Shown here one piece after another: positions 8,866 to 18,412 of a stretch of 64,000 bases of DNA. Below the pieces are notes generated by a model, which worked only from the letters and a program-made list of their open reading frames with translations, made no database searches and was not told where the DNA came from. The stretch comes from an uncultured Saprospiraceae bacterium (GTDB taxonomy: Bacteria; Bacteroidota; Bacteroidia; Chitinophagales; Saprospiraceae), in contig CALJOK010000001.1 in assembly GCA_937981555.1 (NCBI GenBank), positions 1 through 64,000 of the forward strand. Reading direction: 5' to 3'. Each line of letters opens with the position of its first letter. Position 1 is the stretch's first letter. The position numbers and the translations under genes were made by a program.

Positions 8866-10122
8866 TTAATTCACCTCAGTTACATTTTTAAGCACTTTGA
8901 TTTGTTGAGTCGTATCCAAACCACTTTTTACCTCCACTAAAATTCCATCAGATAATCCTATTTTAATTGGTGTTTTCTTAAAGTCATTTTCTCCCACTTT
9001 TAGTTGAACAAAAGTAGAGTCGGAATCTTTAGAGGATATCAAATCTCTTTCATTGATTACAATTACACTATCTTTTCTACTCAAAATAATATCAGCACTT
9101 GCGCTGTAACCTGCTCGAAGGAAAGTTTCAGAAGTAGGTTTGATGGCAGCTCGCACTTCGAATTTTACCGTACCTTCTTCAGTTACACCTTTGGGTGCAA
9201 TATATTCTAAGTCTGCATTAAATTTTTCATTTTCGATTGCTCCCACAGTTAATTCTAAAGGCATGCCTTCTTTTAATTTTCCAACATCAGACTCATCTAC
9301 TTTTCCCTCGAAGATCAAAGAATTCATATCTGCTACAGAAGCAATATTAGTTCCTTCATTAAAATTATTTCTCTCAATAACAGATGAACCTTCTTCAACT
9401 GGAATATCCAAGATCATCCCATCGACAGTTGATACCACAATGTTAGAAACTTGCTTAGAGTTTTTAGTGGCTCCTTCTCGAAGTAAAGCTAAATTGTCTT
9501 TGGCAAATTCTAATTCTTGTCGACGGATATCTACCTCACTTTCGAATTGTTTTAAATTATTTTCAGAAGCAATTTTGGCATTTTCTAAAGATGCTTTTTG
9601 CAAATTCAAATCAAGTTTAAAACGATTATAAGCGACCTCAGAGATGACCCCATCTTGGAATAACCCCTTTTGTCTTTCCTCTTCTTTTTGTGCATTTTCA
9701 AAACTGACTTTCGCATTTTCCACATCTAATTTTTGGGAAAAAACATCTCGCTGTCTTTCGAGTTCTCGTTGAGCTTCTTTAAATCGAATGCTTGCCAATT
9801 GAACACTACTTTGTGCATTGTTAATATTGACTTGGCTAGGCACTAATTTTATTCGAGCAATTTTATCTCCCTTTTTTACCACGTTACCAGCTTCTACATA
9901 TAGTCGATCAACGACACCAGAAACTTGAGGTTTGATGTTGACTTCTTTACGAGGTCTGATGGAACCAGTCGCCACCGTTTTTTTGATGATGTTATCAATA
10001 GTAGCTTTGGTGAGTTCTGTATTTTGCATATCGTTTCCATCTTTCGTTTGGAAATAATAAGCTAAACCAGCTGTACCGATTAATAAAAAAAATCCGAATG
10101 CGATTAAACAACCTTTGTTCAT
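8866..10122 (-). CDS. MacA/HlyD-like periplasmic adaptor of an ABC efflux pump
   Basis: This 418-residue protein has one N-terminal membrane anchor (about residues 5-22, MNKGCLIAFGFFLLIG...). A lipoyl/barrel-sandwich half follows (IKPQVSGVVDRLYVEAGNVV, about 65-90). Next comes a long alpha-helical hairpin rich in Q, E, K and A (about 97-215), then the second lipoyl half (STVDGMILDIPVEEGSSV) and beta-barrel/membrane-proximal domains. This is the architecture of periplasmic adaptors that link an inner-membrane MacB-type transporter to an outer-membrane channel. It is the last gene of a four-gene minus-strand operon, 88 bp after the preceding permease. No TolC-like gene is in the window, so the outer-membrane partner must be encoded elsewhere. 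The substrate cannot be told from sequence. Confidence 0.92.
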   Translation of the reverse strand: MNKGCLIAFGFFLLIGTAGLAYYFQTKDGNDMQNTELTKATIDNIIKKTVATGSIRPRKEVNIKPQVSGVVDRLYVEAGNVVKKGDKIARIKLVPSQVNINNAQSSVQLASIRFKEAQRELERQRDVFSQKLDVENAKVSFENAQKEEERQKGLFQDGVISEVAYNRFKLDLNLQKASLENAKIASENNLKQFESEVDIRRQELEFAKDNLALLREGATKNSKQVSNIVVSTVDGMILDIPVEEGSSVIERNNFNEGTNIASVADMNSLIFEGKVDESDVGKLKEGMPLELTVGAIENEKFNADLEYIAPKGVTEEGTVKFEVRAAIKPTSETFLRAGYSASADIILSRKDSVIVINERDLISSKDSDSTFVQLKVGENDFKKTPIKIGLSDGILVEVKSGLDTTQQIKVLKNVTEVN

Positions 10123-10210
10123 AATTGATTGAATTGTAAAAGTTATAAATTGTTTTCCTGTTGGTTTTGATTAGTTGAAATTTTAATTATTTATTGAGAT
10201 TGATCATTCA

Positions 10211-11458
10211 TTACTCATCTTTTAAGGCGTGAACAGGATTAATATTAGCAGCTTGCATTGCTGGAATTAAACCTGTTAACGCTCCTGAAATAATTAATAT
10301 AATGAGGGCAATTATTCCTATTTCAATATCCACTTCTGGATTAGCAAAATAACCATCACCACCATCACCTACAGCTTGAGCCATCAAAATGACTAGTCCG
10401 GTGCTCGTCAATAATCCTAAATATCCAGCGACAGTTGTGATAAAAACAGATTCCAATAAAATCATACTGACGATAGAAGATGGAGTGGCACCCATGGCTT
10501 TTCGAATTCCAATTTCCTTGGTTCGTTCTTTTACCAAAATCAACATAATATTTCCAACTCCAATCACCCCTGCCATCAAACTGCCGATTCCTACAAACCA
10601 AACGATGAAGGCAATTCCATTAAATAGACCCATCACTTCACCAAATTCTTCTTCCATATTATTAGTCCAAAAAGCTTGATCGTCATCCGGCGCTACTTTA
10701 TGCCTCTCCTTTAGCATAGCTAAAATTTGAGGTTCTAAAACTGTTGCGGAAACTTCTGGATACATGGAACAAGACAACATACTTACTTGATTGGGACGGT
10801 TCCTCATTTTTTGAACCGTCGTTAAAGGCAAGTATAATTGTTCTTCATCTTCTGCTCCTTGTTCTCCTCTTCGATCTGATCGGTACACTCCAACTACTCG
10901 GAAATCATTGCCTTGGAAAGTAATATATTCTCCAACTGCTGCTTCGTCTTTTTCAAATAAAACTTCTCGGACACGTTTCCCTATCACCACCACTTTCCTT
11001 TTTTCTTTCATGTCAAAATCATTGAGCATTCTCCCTTCCAGAAATTCCATTGGGTTGATCTTAAATAGATCAGGGCTTTCTCCTGCCATTTCGAATGCTC
11101 CCTTTTTTTCTCCTCGACTCACTTCGCCTGAAGGCATCCACATTCTAGGAGCTAAATATTGAACTTCATCAGAGAAGTTATTTTTGATCGCAGTCATATC
11201 ATCCATACTCAATCTCAAGAATCTACCTGGCAATAATCCTTTGTATGGTTTGGAGGTTCGATTGGTTCCTAAGAACATACTGTTTTTTGCCATATTCCCA
11301 AACAGTCCGAGTACACCGTTTTCCAATCCTTTTCCTGCACCCATCAAAAGTACCAACATGAATATACCCCAAAAGACCCCAAGTGCGGTGAGGAAAGTAC
11401 GCAATTTATGTTTGCTAATTGTTGCGAATATTTCTTGCCATTTGTCTATGTCGAACAT
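10211..11458 (-). CDS. MacB/FtsX-type ABC transporter permease (second of two)
   Basis: This 415-residue protein has the MacB_PCD/FtsX layout. An N-terminal segment (KWQEIFATISKHKLRTFLTALGVFWGIFMLVLLM) carries the first membrane helix. A large periplasmic domain follows (about 50-280). Three C-terminal helices include the conserved VGVGNIMLILVKERTKEIGIRKAMGA motif that contacts the ATPase, and the end is LTGLIPAMQAANINPVHALKDE. It is about 40% alike by eye to the adjacent permease at 11580-12818, so the two arose by duplication and probably form a heterodimer driven by the ATPase at 12892. The start is set by MFDIDKWQEIF, matching the MIDTDKWREIF start of its paralogue. A long inverted repeat lies just upstream. 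Confidence 0.93.
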   Translation of the reverse strand: MFDIDKWQEIFATISKHKLRTFLTALGVFWGIFMLVLLMGAGKGLENGVLGLFGNMAKNSMFLGTNRTSKPYKGLLPGRFLRLSMDDMTAIKNNFSDEVQYLAPRMWMPSGEVSRGEKKGAFEMAGESPDLFKINPMEFLEGRMLNDFDMKEKRKVVVIGKRVREVLFEKDEAAVGEYITFQGNDFRVVGVYRSDRRGEQGAEDEEQLYLPLTTVQKMRNRPNQVSMLSCSMYPEVSATVLEPQILAMLKERHKVAPDDDQAFWTNNMEEEFGEVMGLFNGIAFIVWFVGIGSLMAGVIGVGNIMLILVKERTKEIGIRKAMGATPSSIVSMILLESVFITTVAGYLGLLTSTGLVILMAQAVGDGGDGYFANPEVDIEIGIIALIILIISGALTGLIPAMQAANINPVHALKDE

Positions 11459-11469
11459 GATTTTTTTTT

Positions 11470-11575
11470 GTTTGACGTTGAACGATTGACGTTTTACGTT
11501 ATGAGAAAATATTTTAAATTTTAAAATTAAAGTGCTCTTGTCCTAACGTTAAACGTCTATCGTTCAACGTCAAAC
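11470..11575. repeat. Long inverted repeat between the two permease genes
   Basis: Two 32-nt arms, 11470-11501 (starts gtttgacgttgaacgat) and 11544-11575 (its reverse complement), match at 30 of 32 positions and enclose a 42-nt AT-rich loop. The element sits inside the operon between two co-directional permease genes. No T tract follows either arm, so it is not a canonical terminator. It may be an intergenic palindromic repeat or an mRNA-stability element. Confidence 0.85.
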
Positions 11576-11579
11576 ACTT

Positions 11580-12818
11580 CTAACTTTTCATCGCTACTAC
11601 TGGATTAATTTTTACTGCTTGCAAGGCTGGAATCAAACCTGCCAATCCTCCTGAGACCACTAAAATTGCTAATGCAATCAAAACCATTTTGATATCTACT
11701 TCTGGATTTCTAAAAAACTCTGCTTCAATATTATTTTGCTTCATTACCGTTTGAATGGCGATGATCAAACCCATACCACAGAGCATTCCTAAATATCCTG
11801 CAAGGCTCGTTAGAAAGATGGCTTCTTGAACAATCATAGTTACGATAGAAGATGGAGTAGCTCCAAGTGCTTTTCTTACACCAATTTCTTTGGTTCTTTC
11901 CTTGACAATAATTAGCATAATATTACTCACGCCAATTACTCCTGCAATGATACTTCCGATACCAACAAACCAAATAAAAAGAGAAATCATATTCATCGTA
12001 GATCGGAATCGATTATAGTTTTCGATTTGATTTCGAAGATGTACTGCTTGCCGATCTGAAGGGTTAAATTTCATTTGCGTAGCTAAACTCAATCTAATCC
12101 GATCTTCGATGACTTCAGATTCTGCTAGAGTGACATCACCCATTTCGGCAGTTAATTGATGGATTCTTTTAGTTCCTTCCACCAATTGAGTAGTGGTAAT
12201 CGGTAAATATATTCTACGTTTTTTTCCTTCCCAACCAGTATCGGTTATTACTCCAACTATTTGGTAATCAGTTCCTTTTATATTTAAATATTCTCCAATG
12301 GGATTTTCTCCTTTTGGAAAAAAACCTTCTTGAACTTTAATTCCAATCACACAAATTTTTCTCTTCTCTTCTAAATCTCGTTGATTTAATAATCGTCCTT
12401 TTAGCAGTTCTGGATTTTCAAATTTGATGTAAGATGTATTCACACATTGCACGTCAAAGGAGAGACTTTGGTTTTTATATTTAATAAAATATTCTCCCCA
12501 TAAAAAGTATCGACTAGCCGTTTCTTGCACTCCGTCCAACTCAGACATTAACTTAAATTCATCATTTGTAAATCTCAATCGTCTTCCAGCAGGCAAGCCT
12601 TTGTACTCTTGCGAAGTCGTCCCTGGCCAGATTCTAATGATACTCATCGCATCATCTTTAAAATCTTCTTCCGCACTATTTTCCAAACCTTTCCCTGCAC
12701 CAAGCAAAATCACTAGCATAAATATCCCCCACCAGACACTAAATGCCGTCAAGAAAGTTCTCAACTTGTGCCTCCCAAGTGAACTAAATATTTCCCGCCA
12801 TTTGTCAGTATCAATCAT
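11580..12818 (-). CDS. MacB/FtsX-type ABC transporter permease (first of two)
   Basis: This 412-residue paralogue of the downstream permease has the same plan. An N-terminal helix follows the HKLRTFLTAFSVWWGIFMLVILL segment. A periplasmic domain of about 220 residues follows, with conserved KRKICVIG-like and NPIGEYLNIKG strands. Then come three C-terminal helices with GVSNIMLIIVKERTKEIGVRKALGA and the terminal LAGLIPALQAVKINPVVAMKS. In this family the permease transmits ATP-driven movement to the adaptor rather than forming a classical substrate channel. It lies 73 bp after the ATPase gene with an inverted repeat in the gap. The loss of a fused ATPase is usual for Bacteroidota MacB-like systems, where the ATPase is a separate LolD-like protein. 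Confidence 0.93.
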   Translation of the reverse strand: MIDTDKWREIFSSLGRHKLRTFLTAFSVWWGIFMLVILLGAGKGLENSAEEDFKDDAMSIIRIWPGTTSQEYKGLPAGRRLRFTNDEFKLMSELDGVQETASRYFLWGEYFIKYKNQSLSFDVQCVNTSYIKFENPELLKGRLLNQRDLEEKRKICVIGIKVQEGFFPKGENPIGEYLNIKGTDYQIVGVITDTGWEGKKRRIYLPITTTQLVEGTKRIHQLTAEMGDVTLAESEVIEDRIRLSLATQMKFNPSDRQAVHLRNQIENYNRFRSTMNMISLFIWFVGIGSIIAGVIGVSNIMLIIVKERTKEIGVRKALGATPSSIVTMIVQEAIFLTSLAGYLGMLCGMGLIIAIQTVMKQNNIEAEFFRNPEVDIKMVLIALAILVVSGGLAGLIPALQAVKINPVVAMKS

Positions 12819-12832
12819 TGTTTATTAATGGT

Positions 12833-12894
12833 TAATGGTGAACGGTTAATGGTTAATCCCAAACGAGGTGTTAACCATTAACCGTTCACTGTTA
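12833..12894. repeat. Inverted repeat between the ATPase and first permease genes
   Basis: Arms 12833-12856 (starts taatggtgaacggttaatgg) and 12871-12894 pair at 22 of 24 positions around a 14-nt loop. The distal arm overlaps the stop codon of the ATPase gene. Its sequence differs from the hairpin at 11470-11575 but its position is equivalent, ahead of a permease gene. Confidence 0.85.
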
Positions 12895-13551
12895 TTCAAT
12901 TAGTCCATCTTTCATATGAATTATTCGATCCGTCATTTCAGCAATGTCTTGCTCATGGGTTACGATGATAACTGTAATTCCTTGAGCATTTACTTCTTTG
13001 AAAAAATCCATAACCTCATGAGAAGTTTTGGTATCTAATGCACCAGTAGGTTCATCGGCGAGGATCACTTTTGGTTGCCCGATCAATGCTCGCGCGATGG
13101 CAACTCTTTGTTGTTGACCGCCCGAAAGTTGAGTAGGTAAATGATCAGCCCAATCTTTTAATCCTACCCGATCCAAATATTCTATGGCTCTAGCTTGCCG
13201 CTCTTTACGAGGTACTTTTTGATAGTACAAAGGCAAGGCAACATTTTCAGCAGCCGATTTGAAATTCAATAAATTAAATGATTGGAAAACGAAACCAAGA
13301 AATCGGTTTCGATATTGAGCAGCTTGTTTTTGGCTGAGGTCTTTCATCAGCGTACCATCTAGCGTGTATGTACCGCTGTCATATTCGTCGAGAATTCCTA
13401 GGATATTGAGCAGAGTAGATTTACCAGAACCGGACGAACCCATGATAGAAACAAATTCTCCTTCTTGGATATCAAGGTCAATGCCTTTGAGAACTTGTAA
13501 GGTATTCTGTCCTGTGGTATAGGATTTTGTTATGTTTTGTAGTTTAATCAT
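12892..13551 (-). CDS. LolD/MacB-type ABC transporter ATPase
   Basis: This 219-residue ATPase is the usual length for the MacB/LolD family. It has Walker A GSSGSGKST (38-46), Q-loop FVFQSFNLL (about 87-95), signature LSGGQQQR (142-149), Walker B VILADEP (162-168), D-loop ALD, and switch His199 in VTHE. It is first in the minus-strand operon with two FtsX-type permeases and a MacA-like adaptor, which makes it the motor of that efflux or mechanotransmission complex. The 537 bp upstream lacks an obvious TAnnTTTG promoter box. All catalytic motifs look intact. Confidence 0.96.
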   Translation of the reverse strand: MIKLQNITKSYTTGQNTLQVLKGIDLDIQEGEFVSIMGSSGSGKSTLLNILGILDEYDSGTYTLDGTLMKDLSQKQAAQYRNRFLGFVFQSFNLLNFKSAAENVALPLYYQKVPRKERQARAIEYLDRVGLKDWADHLPTQLSGGQQQRVAIARALIGQPKVILADEPTGALDTKTSHEVMDFFKEVNAQGITVIIVTHEQDIAEMTDRIIHMKDGLIE

Positions 13552-14088
13552 AATGACAATAATGACAGTTTTAAATGTTATTAGTTGTTTATGATTAGTT
13601 GACGTTGGCAGAAGTTTTAGAGGATATTAAAAATTCATATTTGGAGTTGAATATCAGACCAAAGAATAAATTAAAATAAACACTTCATTCATATTGAAGC
13701 CTAAAAAAGGTAATTTATCTTTTATTAAATAAAAAAGATGGATAAACGTAACCTGATTTTGGATAAAACTAACATTTTATACCTTTTCTTAGAAATTAGA
13801 CTCTAATACAACGCATTCTGGAGTATAATGAAATAAGAAGTTATATCTTTATAGTAAGAACTTATTCCCCTTAATTATTCTACTAGAATTAACTATTATA
13901 AGATAGCTAGATATGTGTGATTTTTATTTCGATAGAAACTTTTAATTAGGCAGCAAAAAAGAATTATTTTCGTTTTTGAAATATAGAAACAACAACCTCA
14001 TTTATTTTATCCTCCCCAGTACAGAATTTAGATTAAAAATAATAAGAGTTTTGATTAATATTAAAACTCTAAAAAGAGAATAGTAGTA
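13552..14088. other. Intergenic region between divergent genes
   Basis: About 540 bp of AT-rich sequence lies between the efflux operon and a plus-strand lipoprotein gene. It must hold both promoters, but no convincing -33/-7 pair was found. A 26-codon open stretch at about 13599-13679 on the plus strand (TLAEVLEDIKNSYLELN...) looks protein-like but is too short, and preceded by a stop, to call. Confidence 0.5.
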
Positions 14089-14868
14089 ATGTTGAAAAGA
14101 ACAAGTATAGTAGCCATCGTATTTCTTTTAATTTTTACATTTGGATGTAAACCTGATCCGATCGTAGAGGATGTAAATGTTACGATTGAAGATGAATTTA
14201 AAATTTTGCTGTGGGAATCTTTAGAAGAGAATGATCGCTCTTTTAAATTTAATGTAGAAACGATTAAATCAGAATCCTGTGAAAATACTTTAATTGACAT
14301 TGCTCCTTCAGTTGTTGGGAATAATATTTCATTTACAATTCATGATATTCCAGAGCCAGATTGTCCAGCTCCAATTTTTATTGCTGATGCAAATATGGAA
14401 ATTGGATCTCTTACCATCTCATCTTATGAGATGATTATCAGTTTGAAAAATGTGATTCAGAATGAAGGAACATTGAAGGTGGAAAGCGATTACTATGAAT
14501 TGAAGATGAAAGAATTAAATGGAATAGTGGTTCCTGAAAAAAGACTTTATAAAGTTCCTTCAAATACAATTTGGGGATATATTGCATCTGACAATAGTAA
14601 TGCTGATTCTGTAGCAGATGGATTTCTTGATGAGTTGTTTACTGTGACAGAAGATCAAGATTATGTTGATGGTTATTATGGCTACTTTTCAGTAGTAAAT
14701 AATGATTTGACTATTTTGAAGCAAAATATTTCACAAGGTTCAGTTCGAACTTTTGGATTTTCATATGATGGGGATACAGTTGATTTGATGAATATCTTAT
14801 CCGACTTTAGAGGACAACATACTAATGTTGATTTTAAAATATTTACTTCTAAAGGAGAGGAATTGTAG
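14089..14868 (+). CDS. Hypothetical lipoprotein
   Basis: I do not recognise a family. The 259-residue product begins MLKRTSIVAIVFLLIFTFGC, a lipoprotein signal with the lipobox Cys at residue 20, followed by acidic residues, so it is probably anchored in the outer membrane or exported to the surface. The rest is predicted to be largely beta-strand with a few Cys residues (CENT, EPDCPAP) that could form one disulphide. No enzyme motif, repeat or membrane segment is seen after the signal. It stands alone between a divergent efflux operon and a convergent PNGase F-like gene, and ends just before a shared terminator. Confidence 0.8.
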   Translation: MLKRTSIVAIVFLLIFTFGCKPDPIVEDVNVTIEDEFKILLWESLEENDRSFKFNVETIKSESCENTLIDIAPSVVGNNISFTIHDIPEPDCPAPIFIADANMEIGSLTISSYEMIISLKNVIQNEGTLKVESDYYELKMKELNGIVVPEKRLYKVPSNTIWGYIASDNSNADSVADGFLDELFTVTEDQDYVDGYYGYFSVVNNDLTILKQNISQGSVRTFGFSYDGDTVDLMNILSDFRGQHTNVDFKIFTSKGEEL

Positions 14869-14889
14869 TATTTTTATTCTCTCAAAATA

Positions 14890-14933
14890 AAAACAAAAAG
14901 CCATCTCGATTATTCGGGATGGCTTTTTGTTTT
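14890..14933. terminator. Bidirectional hairpin terminator
   Basis: An AAAACAAAAAGCCATCTCG / CGGGATGGCTTTTTGTTTT stem lies between two convergent genes, with A and T runs inside the stem so it can work in both directions. Confidence 0.9.
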
Positions 14934-14948
14934 CAATAAAGTTATTCG

Positions 14949-17900
14949 TTACAATTTTATCAACTTCTTTACTTCCGTAATATTCTCATGATTTATTTTT
15001 AAATAATAAATACCTGAGCTGAAGTTGGTTAGATCAAACTGTTGCTGTAAAAAGTTATTCGAATGACTTTCCATGTTGACCGTTTTTAATATTTGTCCAA
15101 CAGAATTAATTAGCTCCATCTGGATGTCACCAGAATACCCATCTAATTCTACATTGAAAATATCTGAACTTGGATTTGGGAAAACATTAATTGATTTGTT
15201 ATCAACTAAATTATAGGTAGGAGTGATGTCGCCTGCTATAAATTCATACACTAATAACTTTCCAAAATCAGGTTCTAAGGTTTTGTAGGAATCACCAATA
15301 CTTTTGATTTTAATGTCACCACTTCCATCTCCATTAGCCCAGAAATAAATGCCATCATCACCAGAATCTTGGATTTCTAATTGGAAACAACCATTGAGAT
15401 TAAATAAAGTATCAAGGTAGATTGAGCTACTGGATAGACCAGCAACTCTTGATTTTACTAAATTTCCATTAGCATCATAAACTCGCCAAGTCGTTTCACC
15501 TCCTGCTAAATTAGTTTGCATTCTGATGACTACATCGGTTCCAATTTGTGGGACAATTTTGAAAGTAGCACTTTCTTCATTGTTGTTGGCGTACTCATCT
15601 GTTCCTCCATTAGGATTGCTAATTGCTACTTGAAATTCACCATTTTGAGTGACCATTGAAGTTGCATCAAGAGAAGGTAACTCCACTTCTTTTGTTTCTA
15701 GAAATTTTAAATTACCAGTCCAAGTATAAGTTTGAGGAGAAATACCATCTACCGAATAAACAATGTCTAAAGAGGTTAAAGTAGTCGAACCATTATTTTT
15801 TATCAAAACTTTTGGTTTGCTACACATAGGTGTATATCGTTCATATTCCACTTTATTAGAAGGAGTTAATATTTCAATTCCTGCATCCAAAGTAAAATTA
15901 GGATCTCCGTAACTCACCATTTGCACGTTGACAATATATCGACTATCGCCAGAACCAGTTAAGACTCCATAATCAACTTCTATCTCGTCACCTGCATAAA
16001 CCCACTCCAATAAATTAAATTCTTGAATTTCCGTTGCCTCTCCAGGGCACCAACCAGCTCGATCATAAATCCAAGTTCCACCTTGAGGGAAAATAGGATT
16101 GTCAGCACATTCTGTCCATACTTGCCATTCGAATTCATTGTACCCTCCATTGATATTGAGGAAATGATTTCGAGGAATAAATTCTCCTTGTTGACCATGA
16201 CCAGTAATAGCAGCTTTCAATTTTACATTTCCGGCATTGGCAGGTAAAACTAAATTTCGAGGTTCATATCGAACATCATCAATGATGCGAGTGTAAGACT
16301 CAGATGTTACAGGCCAAAGTTGTTTGAATTCTAAAATGTCATGAGAAGGAGTTCCTTCAATGAAAACAAACTTGATATCCATGTCCTCCTGCCATTGTCC
16401 ACCTCGCTCTAAATTGATTCGTTTTTTGCCTTTTAAAATTGGCCCAAAATCTGTTACATCAAATGTCCATGATTTTCCTTCTTCACCAAAATCTAAACCG
16501 ATTCCGTATGGTGTAACGAAAGACATGATTTCAAATTTGGCTGGTCGCTTCGTGTAGTGAATGAGTTCGCCAATGGTAATTGAATTTTCGGCTGCAACAA
16601 CTACTGAATCTACTAAAACTCCATTGTCATTATAAACTGGCATTGAGCCAGAAGCATAATAAAAATTGGTAGTAGTTAATTCTAAATCAGTTCCGTTGAC
16701 GATATATGCATCTACTTGGTTAGGAACATTGATGAGAGAATCTAAAATAGTTGTGGTGATAATATTGGAATCGTATTCACCTTGCACTAAAATGATATTG
16801 GCTAATTCATTTGAGGCTGTAATATTCTTCACCAAATTTTTTCCTTCCCAATTTCGATAAACAGAAGTACCTGATAATTCTCCGTTCAGCGCATTTGGTG
16901 AACTGTCCACGACTTCATTTCCGACTGCATTGTCGAAAGTGAAATTTGCCATTAAGTTAGTATAGTCAGGATGATCGGTAGTTATTTTTTTAGTCATCCA
17001 TTCTTTGATCGTTGCCTCGGAAAGTTCTTTGTTCCAAATTTGGAAGTCATCCATTTTTCCATAATATCGTCCATTTCCATTTGCGGAACTTCCAATACGA
17101 TATTGCTCAATATTGATCGGTCGAGTAAAACCAGTACCTGAATGCCAAAGATTTCCATTCAAATAAATTTTCATATCGCCAGTAGTTGCATTTTTGGTAA
17201 ATGTCCAATGGCTCCAAATGTTTTTAAATTCAGCTGCTGATGATTGTTTGTTGATTCGATCATATCCTGAACCATCGTTTCCACAGTCCCAATAAATTTG
17301 TCCATTGCTCCAAGGTAAATGAACATTCATTTGTCGTAGATTTCCAGCATCCACACCTTCAAAGGCATAAGTATTGATCGGTAATGCATCTGCACCATAA
17401 CTCCAAAACGAAACAGTAATTTCATTTTGAATACTTGGTAAAGCATGATCAATATCTACATATCCAGCACCATTCATTTCTAAATGTTGGTCGTCATCAC
17501 CATTTGCCGCAAGGCTAGAGACAACTGCTTGAGCATCAGATTTGACATTTGTAGAAGCATTGTTATCACGATGGTAACTGATGTCAATTAATATGTTCGA
17601 TGATCCATCCCAATCAAAGTTATTATGAAATTTGAAAAAATGATTTCCTGCATCGAGGTCAGAGTTTAAATAATAGACTTCGTCAAAACCATCATTGTCC
17701 ATCGTCGCAGCATCTAATTCGGACTGAGAAGTGTGCTTCATTCTGATTCTTAAATTCTCAAAACCAGTAGCTATATTTATTGCATCTAATTTCATTCCTG
17801 AGATAAGACCAGTTTGTAATCCTTGTGCAGTAAGATCAGTTGCTGGGTATAAAAATTGAGTTCGGGCAATTTTTTGATCGCCTCCAAATGGAATCTCTAA

Positions 17901-18350
17901 ATCAGTTGTTCCTGTTCCAACAGCATATTCTGATTCCGTAATTATATTGTTATAAACTATCTCAGATTGAGTAGATTGGAAATAAGAATAAGTTGGCTGT
18001 GAAGTATAATTATACACATCATCTGAAAATCCAGAAATCAGGTGAGTAGGAGAGACGGTATGAAATGAATCCACTCGACTAGAATCTGTGATATAAGTAT
18101 TGCAACTATAATCCCATTCGCCACAACCTTTATTTCTTTCAGCTGCGGTGGAAACCAAAGCATCTTTGCAACGCATGGAATAAACCATGAGAATTTTCTC
18201 ATAAGTATTATGGTCTGCAGTCGGAAATTCAATAACAGTATCTCTAGTTGTCGAACTGTAAATAAAAGATTGAACTTCTGTTACCGTTTGCCCAAAGATG
18301 GAAAAACTTAGAATGAAAAAAAATAAGAGAAGAGTAATTTTTCTAAACAT
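14949..18350 (-). CDS. PNGase F-like protein with inserted LamG domain, T9SS cargo
   Basis: This 1133-residue protein starts at MFRKITLLLFFF, 14 codons inside the longest frame, because the signal peptide begins there (it ends near IFGQT). It resembles peptide-N-glycosidase F, which removes N-glycans from Asn. CGEWDYSCN carries Asp80 (PNGase F D60). FVTPYG and INLERGG carry Glu648 (E118). GHGQQGEF carries Glu723 (E206). The hallmark GTWIYDRAGWCPG is at 758-770. A LamG/concanavalin-like domain (about 281-486) sits between the D60 motif and the rest of the N domain, splitting the enzyme fold in sequence. C-terminal of the enzyme are a CARDB-like segment (about 830-935) and a T9SS sorting domain (VFPNPSS... 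to the end). The activity is inferred from motif conservation. Gamma-glutamyltransferase lies upstream on the same strand. Confidence 0.85.
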   Translation of the reverse strand: MFRKITLLLFFFILSFSIFGQTVTEVQSFIYSSTTRDTVIEFPTADHNTYEKILMVYSMRCKDALVSTAAERNKGCGEWDYSCNTYITDSSRVDSFHTVSPTHLISGFSDDVYNYTSQPTYSYFQSTQSEIVYNNIITESEYAVGTGTTDLEIPFGGDQKIARTQFLYPATDLTAQGLQTGLISGMKLDAINIATGFENLRIRMKHTSQSELDAATMDNDGFDEVYYLNSDLDAGNHFFKFHNNFDWDGSSNILIDISYHRDNNASTNVKSDAQAVVSSLAANGDDDQHLEMNGAGYVDIDHALPSIQNEITVSFWSYGADALPINTYAFEGVDAGNLRQMNVHLPWSNGQIYWDCGNDGSGYDRINKQSSAAEFKNIWSHWTFTKNATTGDMKIYLNGNLWHSGTGFTRPINIEQYRIGSSANGNGRYYGKMDDFQIWNKELSEATIKEWMTKKITTDHPDYTNLMANFTFDNAVGNEVVDSSPNALNGELSGTSVYRNWEGKNLVKNITASNELANIILVQGEYDSNIITTTILDSLINVPNQVDAYIVNGTDLELTTTNFYYASGSMPVYNDNGVLVDSVVVAAENSITIGELIHYTKRPAKFEIMSFVTPYGIGLDFGEEGKSWTFDVTDFGPILKGKKRINLERGGQWQEDMDIKFVFIEGTPSHDILEFKQLWPVTSESYTRIIDDVRYEPRNLVLPANAGNVKLKAAITGHGQQGEFIPRNHFLNINGGYNEFEWQVWTECADNPIFPQGGTWIYDRAGWCPGEATEIQEFNLLEWVYAGDEIEVDYGVLTGSGDSRYIVNVQMVSYGDPNFTLDAGIEILTPSNKVEYERYTPMCSKPKVLIKNNGSTTLTSLDIVYSVDGISPQTYTWTGNLKFLETKEVELPSLDATSMVTQNGEFQVAISNPNGGTDEYANNNEESATFKIVPQIGTDVVIRMQTNLAGGETTWRVYDANGNLVKSRVAGLSSSSIYLDTLFNLNGCFQLEIQDSGDDGIYFWANGDGSGDIKIKSIGDSYKTLEPDFGKLLVYEFIAGDITPTYNLVDNKSINVFPNPSSDIFNVELDGYSGDIQMELINSVGQILKTVNMESHSNNFLQQQFDLTNFSSGIYYLKINHENITEVKKLIKL

Positions 18351-18412
18351 AGTGATATGGTTTTTTTTGTAAAAATTATTTTTGAATATCAAATGGCATT
18401 GGCGTTTTAAGG

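Noticed and set aside
9140-9631. 163-codon open frame antisense to the efflux adaptor
   Set aside because: It is a shadow of a clear HlyD/MacA-type gene on the other strand; its Ser/Thr-rich translation has no family features.
13599-13679. Short protein-like open stretch before the lipoprotein gene
   Set aside because: 26 codons, preceded in frame by a stop, no good start and no recognisable domain. It could be a remnant but cannot be supported.
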